Shown: in pieces, positions 6,008-10,328 of the stretch
Layout of the letters: every line of letters starts with the position of its first letter
How positions within the stretch are numbered: position 1 is the first letter of the stretch
Notes under the pieces: generated by a model
What the model saw: only the letters and a program-made list of their open reading frames with translations
Database searches by the model: none
Told to the model about the DNA's origin: nothing
Translations under genes and position numbers: made by a program
Source of the DNA: Euryarchaeota archaeon UBA52
GTDB lineage: Archaea > Thermoplasmatota > Poseidoniia > Poseidoniales > Thalassarchaeaceae
Reading direction: 5' to 3'
DNA: 10,328 nucleotides
Assembly (NCBI GenBank): GCA_002505455.1
Contig: DAVB01000048.1
Span: forward strand, 1-10,328

Positions 6008-6334
6008 TCATTCCTCTACGGGGTTTTCAGCCTCGCTACCCTCATCTCCAAGATCCTCCATTCCGACTATCTCATAGTTAGATGGGAACAGGGCTATCGC
6101 CACGCCCGCTACAATGCAGCCCAGTCCGATATAGAATGACTGCTGGACAATCATGAGCTCGAGACCTATCGCGAAAAGCAAGAGACCGCCCAAGTTCGAT
6201 ACCCACACGAGAGATTTGAAAGTCGAGAGGCTAACGCCCGTCGAATTAGCGCTCCTCTTGGGCCCGAACTCGGCACCAAAGCGAACGGGGTCCGCGGAGT
6301 CCTTTGCCATGCCCTCCATGAAACGGCGTTCCAT
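6008..6334 (-). CDS. two-helix membrane protein of unknown function
   Basis: I do not recognise this 108-aa protein. It has a polar N-terminus of about 40 residues (with GAEFGPKRSANS), two apolar segments (roughly 42-63, SLVWVSNLGGLLLFAIGLEL, and 68-84, FYIGLGCIVAGVAIALF) and an acidic C-terminal tail (EDLGDEGSEAENPVEE). Both ends are predicted on the same side of the membrane. The ATG at 6334 is preferred because a TATA-like TGTTATGC sits about 26 bases upstream (leaderless); an ATG at 6364 would add ten residues, and internal ATGs at 6319 and 6310 are also possible. It is directly upstream of the methyltransferase (3-base gap) and divergent from the glycosyltransferase. Confidence 0.72.
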   Translation of the reverse strand: MERRFMEGMAKDSADPVRFGAEFGPKRSANSTGVSLSTFKSLVWVSNLGGLLLFAIGLELMIVQQSFYIGLGCIVAGVAIALFPSNYEIVGMEDLGDEGSEAENPVEE

Positions 6335-6355
6335 TTGAACGGTTTGAATCAAGAC

Positions 6356-6363
6356 GCATAACA
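6356..6363 (-). promoter_or_regulatory. possible TATA-like element in the divergent spacer
   Basis: On the minus strand TGTTATGC lies 22-29 bases before the ATG at 6334. On the plus strand the same bases (GCATAACA) lie 22-29 bases before a GTG at 6385 that could start the glycosyltransferase. One short element may therefore serve both directions. The match to an archaeal TATA box is weak. Confidence 0.3.
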
Positions 6364-6411
6364 TGGCGATTCATTCAAGCGGATGTGCTAGGGCCATTAG
6401 ACGGGCCCGAT

Positions 6412-7665
6412 ATGCACGTCGCGATGATTTCGGCAGAATACCCTCCCCGATGGGGGGGCATGGGGAGCACGGTCCACCATCTATCCAGGCATCTCGCCGA
6501 ATCAGGCAACAGAGTCACAATAATCACGCGAAACGGCACCCCGGGGGATAATGAAAAAATCGAGAATATCGATGTAATTCGAGTTCCATGGGCGAGGATA
6601 CCCATGTACTTCACAAGATCATACGCATACCACGCTCTGAAAGAATTGGAGAAAGTACACAAGGCAGATCCATTCGACGTGATTCATCTACACCTCCCGA
6701 TGATTAGCCTCAACAGGGAGCAAATCAAGCGATGCAGGTCCATCGCACCAGTCGTCGCCTCACTCCACGGCTCATGGTTGGGTGAGAGGGACGGCCTAAT
6801 AGCGGCCAGAAGGATGGGCGAGCCCGCCGTCTTCCGAAATCCAAACGATCTGGCAATTCTACTGACCGCCAAGCACTACTCGAAATTTGAGAAATTCGCT
6901 GCTTCAATGGCCGATATCGCAGTATCGAACTCTGACGCCACTCGGCAGGATTTCGAACAGAGGTACGGCCTCGCAGGAGCTTGGAACTGCGAAACCGTTC
7001 ACTGGGGGGTGGACGACAAGCTGTTCACGCCATTCGACGAGAGCATACCCGGCCACGCGGAGTCCAGAGGGTCATTGAGGTCGAGATACGGCGTTTCTGA
7101 AGATTCCCCGCTCATTCTAGCAGTGGGAAGGTTGGCTGCTCGGAAGGGCTACACTACGCTTCTCAGAGCATTCTCCCTGATACGGGAAAGTGAAACCCAT
7201 GCGAAACTCCTCATCGTAGGAAGGGGGGGCATGAAGTCGAAAATCATGTCTCAAGCTTCGAGAATGGGGCTCTCCGACGCACTCGCGATAGAGAGCAGCC
7301 TTCCGTTCGAGGAACTATCCGAGGTATACCGCGCGAGTGACTTGACGGTCTTCCCATCGTACTACGAGGGCCAGGGGCTCATCCCACTCGAATCCATGTC
7401 CTCGGGCGTACCAATCGTCGCGACCGATGAGGGCCCCATCCCCGAGATGGTCGACGAGCACGTGGGAGCCCTCTTCGAGATGGGTGACCATGCCTCCCTT
7501 GCTGAAGCAGTGATTGCGGAGCTCTCTCACAGAAATCGCCTAGCGAAGAAGGGCGAGAACGGGAGGAAGAGAGTACTTGAGAAATTCACATTCAAGCAGT
7601 CCTGCCAGAGATTCGAGTCGATTTACAATTCCGCGATGAAATCCAGGATCACCGATCAATCATGA
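6412..7665 (+). CDS. glycosyltransferase family 4 (GT-B fold)
   Basis: A retaining sugar transferase that uses a nucleotide-sugar donor. The 417-aa product starts with the GT4 entry motif MISAEYPPRWGGMGSTVHHL (first beta strand and Gly loop), then VIHLHLP, ASLHGSW and AVSNSDATRQDF in the acceptor half. The donor half has LILAVGRLAARKGYTTLLRAF, LLIVGRGG, SDLTVFPSYYEGQGLIPLE with the EX7E pair Glu319/Glu327, and SGVPIVATDEGPIPEMV. The acceptor sugar or lipid cannot be read; surface glycan or glycolipid synthesis is a likely use. The ATG at 6412 begins right at the fold; a GTG at 6385 would add nine residues and would suit a leaderless transcript. No signal peptide. The 3' end overlaps the convergent ferredoxin gene by 17 bases. 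Confidence 0.92.
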   Translation: MHVAMISAEYPPRWGGMGSTVHHLSRHLAESGNRVTIITRNGTPGDNEKIENIDVIRVPWARIPMYFTRSYAYHALKELEKVHKADPFDVIHLHLPMISLNREQIKRCRSIAPVVASLHGSWLGERDGLIAARRMGEPAVFRNPNDLAILLTAKHYSKFEKFAASMADIAVSNSDATRQDFEQRYGLAGAWNCETVHWGVDDKLFTPFDESIPGHAESRGSLRSRYGVSEDSPLILAVGRLAARKGYTTLLRAFSLIRESETHAKLLIVGRGGMKSKIMSQASRMGLSDALAIESSLPFEELSEVYRASDLTVFPSYYEGQGLIPLESMSSGVPIVATDEGPIPEMVDEHVGALFEMGDHASLAEAVIAELSHRNRLAKKGENGRKRVLEKFTFKQSCQRFESIYNSAMKSRITDQS

Positions 7666-7981
7666 CAATCGCATCCGTGGGACAACTCAGGACGCATAGC
7701 CCGCATCCGGTACATGGCTCCCTCAGTATCTTCGCCTTCTTGTTTATCTCGACGTTTATTATCGGGCTGCGCATTCTCACATCGTAGAGCGCAATCGCAT
7801 CATCATCGCAAACTATGGTGCATTGGTCGCACCCGATGCACATCTCTTCCTTGACCCATGCAACATGCTCGGGCCCAATCTTCAGCTTCGCGCGCTCCCC
7901 GGCTCTCTGAGCTGCCATCATCGCTCTTATGCGATGCTGCTCGACCGCGCGACGGGCTTCAAGATCACTAATGCGCGTCAT
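7649..7981 (-). CDS. 2x[4Fe-4S] ferredoxin-type protein
   Basis: A 110-aa iron-sulfur electron carrier. Two cluster motifs are clear: C48-IG-C51-DQ-C54-TIV-C58 and C90-TG-C93-GL-C96-VLS-C100-P. The first lacks the usual Pro after the fourth Cys (CDDDAI) but keeps the rest; the second ends CPTDAI, typical of bacterial-type ferredoxins. About 45 residues precede the first cluster, a basic, helical stretch (EARRAVEQHRIRAMMAAQRA) not found in simple ferredoxins, which may dock it to a partner. The 30-residue spacing between the clusters is long. It lies 66 bases downstream of the HdrD-like gene on the same strand, so an operon and direct electron exchange with that protein are likely but not shown. 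Confidence 0.92.
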   Translation of the reverse strand: MTRISDLEARRAVEQHRIRAMMAAQRAGERAKLKIGPEHVAWVKEEMCIGCDQCTIVCDDDAIALYDVRMRSPIINVEINKKAKILREPCTGCGLCVLSCPTDAIVMIDR

Positions 7982-8047
7982 GGATGACTCACGGAATTAG
8001 AGCACACTCATGAACGCATGGTTGTAGCGGAGGGGCATTACGATCAG

Positions 8048-10328
8048 TCAGGCACGCCTCGACTCGATCTGCCTTGCAAGGAAGGACACAACGTCGAGAA
8101 TCTCGAAGTCATGCCTTGGATCGCCCTCGAATTTCAAGCATTCGAAGTGACTCACGCACTTCGGGCACGATGTGAGCATTATCTCTGCCCCGGTTGCCTT
8201 TACCTCGTCGAATCTCTGGAGACGGAGGGCCCTGGAGTTCTCGTTGCAGGACATCATGCTGGAGACGCCGCAGCAAAGACCGTCCTCCCCATGATGCTCC
8301 ATCTCGACGAGGCTCACGCCCTCCACTTTGCGAACCAGGTCCCGTGGCTCCTCGTAGATGTTCATCTGACGACCGAGTCTGCATGGGTCGTGATATGTCA
8401 CGGTGACGTCCTCATCAACGGCCATCTGAACATCGAATCCTTGCTGGGTGATGAATTCCGTAGTGTGCATCACCTTCATCTCATCCAGCTCGTAGTCCAT
8501 TGCGAATGTTCTGAAGCACTCTGCGCAGGATGTCACCAGCGTCTCTATCCCGCTGGCCTTGAGCTTCTTCTGGTTGTAGGCCTTCAGCTTCTCGAAGACT
8601 TCGCTCATTCCCTGCCATTTCTGATCATGGCCACAGCACTTCAGGAAGTCCCTCCCGAGATATGAGACTCCAACGTCCATCTCGTCGAAGATGGTGAACG
8701 CCGCTGTGGTGGTGTCTCCCAGATTCATCGACCCCTCGTTTACGTGGCTGAAGACCATCTCCTGGTCGATGTAGTCGACGCAGCCCGGGTAATACCCGAT
8801 GGTGGAATCCAGCGGGTAGTCTTCCACTGGTATGAACGACTCATCCGCATCCTCCTCGGCTTCAGCCGCGAGAACGGCCTGTAGGACTGTGTGGGGTATC
8901 TCTGCCGCAGGGGGGCCGCCCACGATCATGCTCCTGCGTATGTCCACGTACGAGTCATAGTCTACAAGCTGGGGGCACGCATTCGTACAGGCCGTGCAGG
9001 TGAGGCACGAGTAGAGCGGAACCCCGTCATCCTCGTTGTTCCATGTGTTGTAGATGATGTTCAGCTTGTCTCCCGCGTTGAACAGCCTCACAGGGCACGC
9101 GTCATCGCAAAGGTCGCATCCGTAGCACTTGTTCATCTCCCACTCGTAACCCCTGGCCATGCTTCTCAGAGCCATGTAGACCAACGCACCGAATCCAAGA
9201 CACGGCACGAACAGGGAGTAGATCAGCTTCGCATCGAGGCTCTTCGGGTTCTTCTCGAAGGTGGGGTTCTCGATCATCATGGCCTCTAGGCTTTCGCTGT
9301 CCCAGTTCCCCTGGGACCGTAGGATAGCGCTGCCGTCTCCTGCGAGCATGAGCGGCTGGTATGCACTCAGGGTCATGCCGATGATGACATCGACCGTATC
9401 GTCGATGTCGGACGAGGTACTCAAGAAACTCAAGGAGTACGACTCCCCGCTCTCGAGCTTGAGCGTGGTGCTCTCGCATTCATCCCCTGAGAGTGACCAA
9501 ATCACCTCGTCGGACGAATCCCTCAGAACGAGGCTCTGGGTGTGAACCCCTGCGTTTCTGACAGATGTCCTGAATGAGCAGCCCACGTCTGTGACGACCT
9601 CGTCATCTCCGATATCCTCCACGAACAGATTCTCCGTGCGCTCGTAGCCTGTGTCCCTGCCGTCCTCGAATCCTGTGTACGTGTGCTCGTGGAAGGCGCC
9701 ATTCAGCTCGTTGCCCGGGTCTATGTGCCCGTTCGCGTTGGCGAAGTCAACGAGATATCGTTGAGTCGGCTGGTATAGGCCCCATGCCACGAACTCTCCA
9801 GCGGGCATCACGCACCATTCTGACGTGGCATCCCCTTCCGGTAAATCGTCCCAGGCGCTCAGGTGGCTGCTATCCGCATAGCCTATGCAGTGCTGCCCGT
9901 ATCTATCCCACGCGTCGCCCCTCTCCCCGTGATCGTACTCGATCAGGGCATCAGCAGGCTGCGCACGCAGCTTCTCGAGCTCCTCGATATCATCCATGGC
10001 GCCCAGCCCCCCGTAGTCCCAGAAGCCATTCTCATAGACGGGCCATGTTACCACGCTGATCATGATCGCAGCCACGATCGTCCCAAGTGCCAGTTGACGG
10101 CCAATCGCAGGCGTGAGTCGCGCTCCGATGGAGTTCACTAGGAACCAGCGTATGCTGAAGAACAGTATGGCGAAAATCAGGATCCCCGTGAGGATCCACG
10201 GAATCGCATTGAACACCTCGGCAGTCCACGGCTGTTGCCGGCCGCAGTTGATCACATGGTGGTCTATCCAGCAGTAATCCAGCCGATCTTGCGCATACAG
10301 CTCCAGGAAGATGTTGATCGAGAAAACG
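8048..10328 (-). CDS. membrane-anchored HdrD-like iron-sulfur oxidoreductase (N-terminus beyond window)
   Basis: The frame stays open through the right edge, so the gene is partial at its 5' end; a GTG at 10255 is not a convincing start because the upstream codons still read as protein. Numbering from that GTG, there are apolar helices at about 17-40 and 54-75, a loop with positive charge between them, an acidic domain of about 265 residues (76-342), a third helix (344-366), then a cytoplasmic half. That half has two 4Fe-4S motifs (Cys377/380/383/387 and Cys417/420/423/427) and two CCG domains: Cys492, CCG at 540-542, Cys577/580; and Cys625, CCG at 661-663, Cys697/700. This is the HdrD/GlpC/LutA/DsrK arrangement that passes electrons to a thiol/disulfide or similar acceptor. 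Topology places the 265-residue domain outside the cell. Substrate unknown. Confidence 0.9.
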   Translation of the reverse strand, partial: VFSINIFLELYAQDRLDYCWIDHHVINCGRQQPWTAEVFNAIPWILTGILIFAILFFSIRWFLVNSIGARLTPAIGRQLALGTIVAAIMISVVTWPVYENGFWDYGGLGAMDDIEELEKLRAQPADALIEYDHGERGDAWDRYGQHCIGYADSSHLSAWDDLPEGDATSEWCVMPAGEFVAWGLYQPTQRYLVDFANANGHIDPGNELNGAFHEHTYTGFEDGRDTGYERTENLFVEDIGDDEVVTDVGCSFRTSVRNAGVHTQSLVLRDSSDEVIWSLSGDECESTTLKLESGESYSLSFLSTSSDIDDTVDVIIGMTLSAYQPLMLAGDGSAILRSQGNWDSESLEAMMIENPTFEKNPKSLDAKLIYSLFVPCLGFGALVYMALRSMARGYEWEMNKCYGCDLCDDACPVRLFNAGDKLNIIYNTWNNEDDGVPLYSCLTCTACTNACPQLVDYDSYVDIRRSMIVGGPPAAEIPHTVLQAVLAAEAEEDADESFIPVEDYPLDSTIGYYPGCVDYIDQEMVFSHVNEGSMNLGDTTTAAFTIFDEMDVGVSYLGRDFLKCCGHDQKWQGMSEVFEKLKAYNQKKLKASGIETLVTSCAECFRTFAMDYELDEMKVMHTTEFITQQGFDVQMAVDEDVTVTYHDPCRLGRQMNIYEEPRDLVRKVEGVSLVEMEHHGEDGLCCGVSSMMSCNENSRALRLQRFDEVKATGAEIMLTSCPKCVSHFECLKFEGDPRHDFEILDVVSFLARQIESRRA

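Noticed and set aside
6390..6410. GGGCC...GGCCC hairpin just before the glycosyltransferase ATG
   Set aside because: The stem is only five base pairs with no T-run; too weak to call as a terminator or riboswitch.
8018..8665. 215-aa open frame on the plus strand
   Set aside because: It lies wholly opposite the CCG domains of the HdrD-like gene, whose cysteine motifs are unmistakable; the plus frame has no recognisable domain.
1..10328. Mobile element, CRISPR array, prophage or defence system
   Set aside because: No transposase, integrase, terminal inverted repeats, regularly spaced repeats or defence-type domains were seen; all large frames are housekeeping or metabolic.

Overview
This window looks like a chromosomal segment of a heterotrophic archaeon. 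Direct evidence is an archaeal-type 5S rRNA gene, a full aIF6 gene, a DGK1/dolichol-kinase-like membrane protein, frequent AGG/AGA and ATA codons, and a promoter that places a TATA-like box about 26 bases before a start codon (leaderless style). The mixture of moderate GC, a biotin/B12 propionyl-CoA route and very compact gene packing fits Thermoplasmatota of the marine group II/III (Poseidoniales-like) kind. That placement is inference; no lineage marker was searched.

Layout. 1-30 is the probable 3' tail of a 23S rRNA gene. A spacer with a short tandem repeat follows, then 5S rRNA (about 116-239), a T-run and aIF6 (302-964, +). On the minus strand, 3349 down to 965, lies a carboxylase operon: carboxyltransferase beta subunit (pccB-like), a 52-aa small ORF missed by ordinary length cut-offs, a biotin carrier protein, and a small Cys-motif protein. 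Divergently, 3463-5394 (+) is a second operon: methylmalonyl-CoA mutase B12-binding subunit, MeaB/MMAA GTPase, and a DGK1/dolichol-kinase-like membrane protein, all overlapping end to start. At 5436-6334 are a doubtful 37-aa ORF (+), a methylated-DNA-cysteine methyltransferase and a two-helix membrane protein (both -). A GT4 glycosyltransferase (6412-7665, +) converges on a 2x[4Fe-4S] ferredoxin (7649-7981, -). The right end (8048-10328, -) is a large membrane-anchored HdrD-like iron-sulfur protein whose N-terminus runs off the window.

How the genes work together. The two divergent operons supply much of the route propionyl-CoA -> methylmalonyl-CoA -> succinyl-CoA: carboxylation on the left, B12-dependent rearrangement with its GTPase chaperone on the right. 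The biotin carboxylase subunit, the epimerase and the large mutase subunit are not here and must be encoded elsewhere. The ferredoxin and the HdrD-like protein are adjacent and could form an electron-transfer pair at the membrane. No mobile element, CRISPR array, tRNA or integrase was seen. No stretch above 300 bases lacks a gene. The most noteworthy items are the small ORF inside the carboxylase operon and the HdrD-like protein with a large extracytoplasmic domain inserted before its iron-sulfur half.
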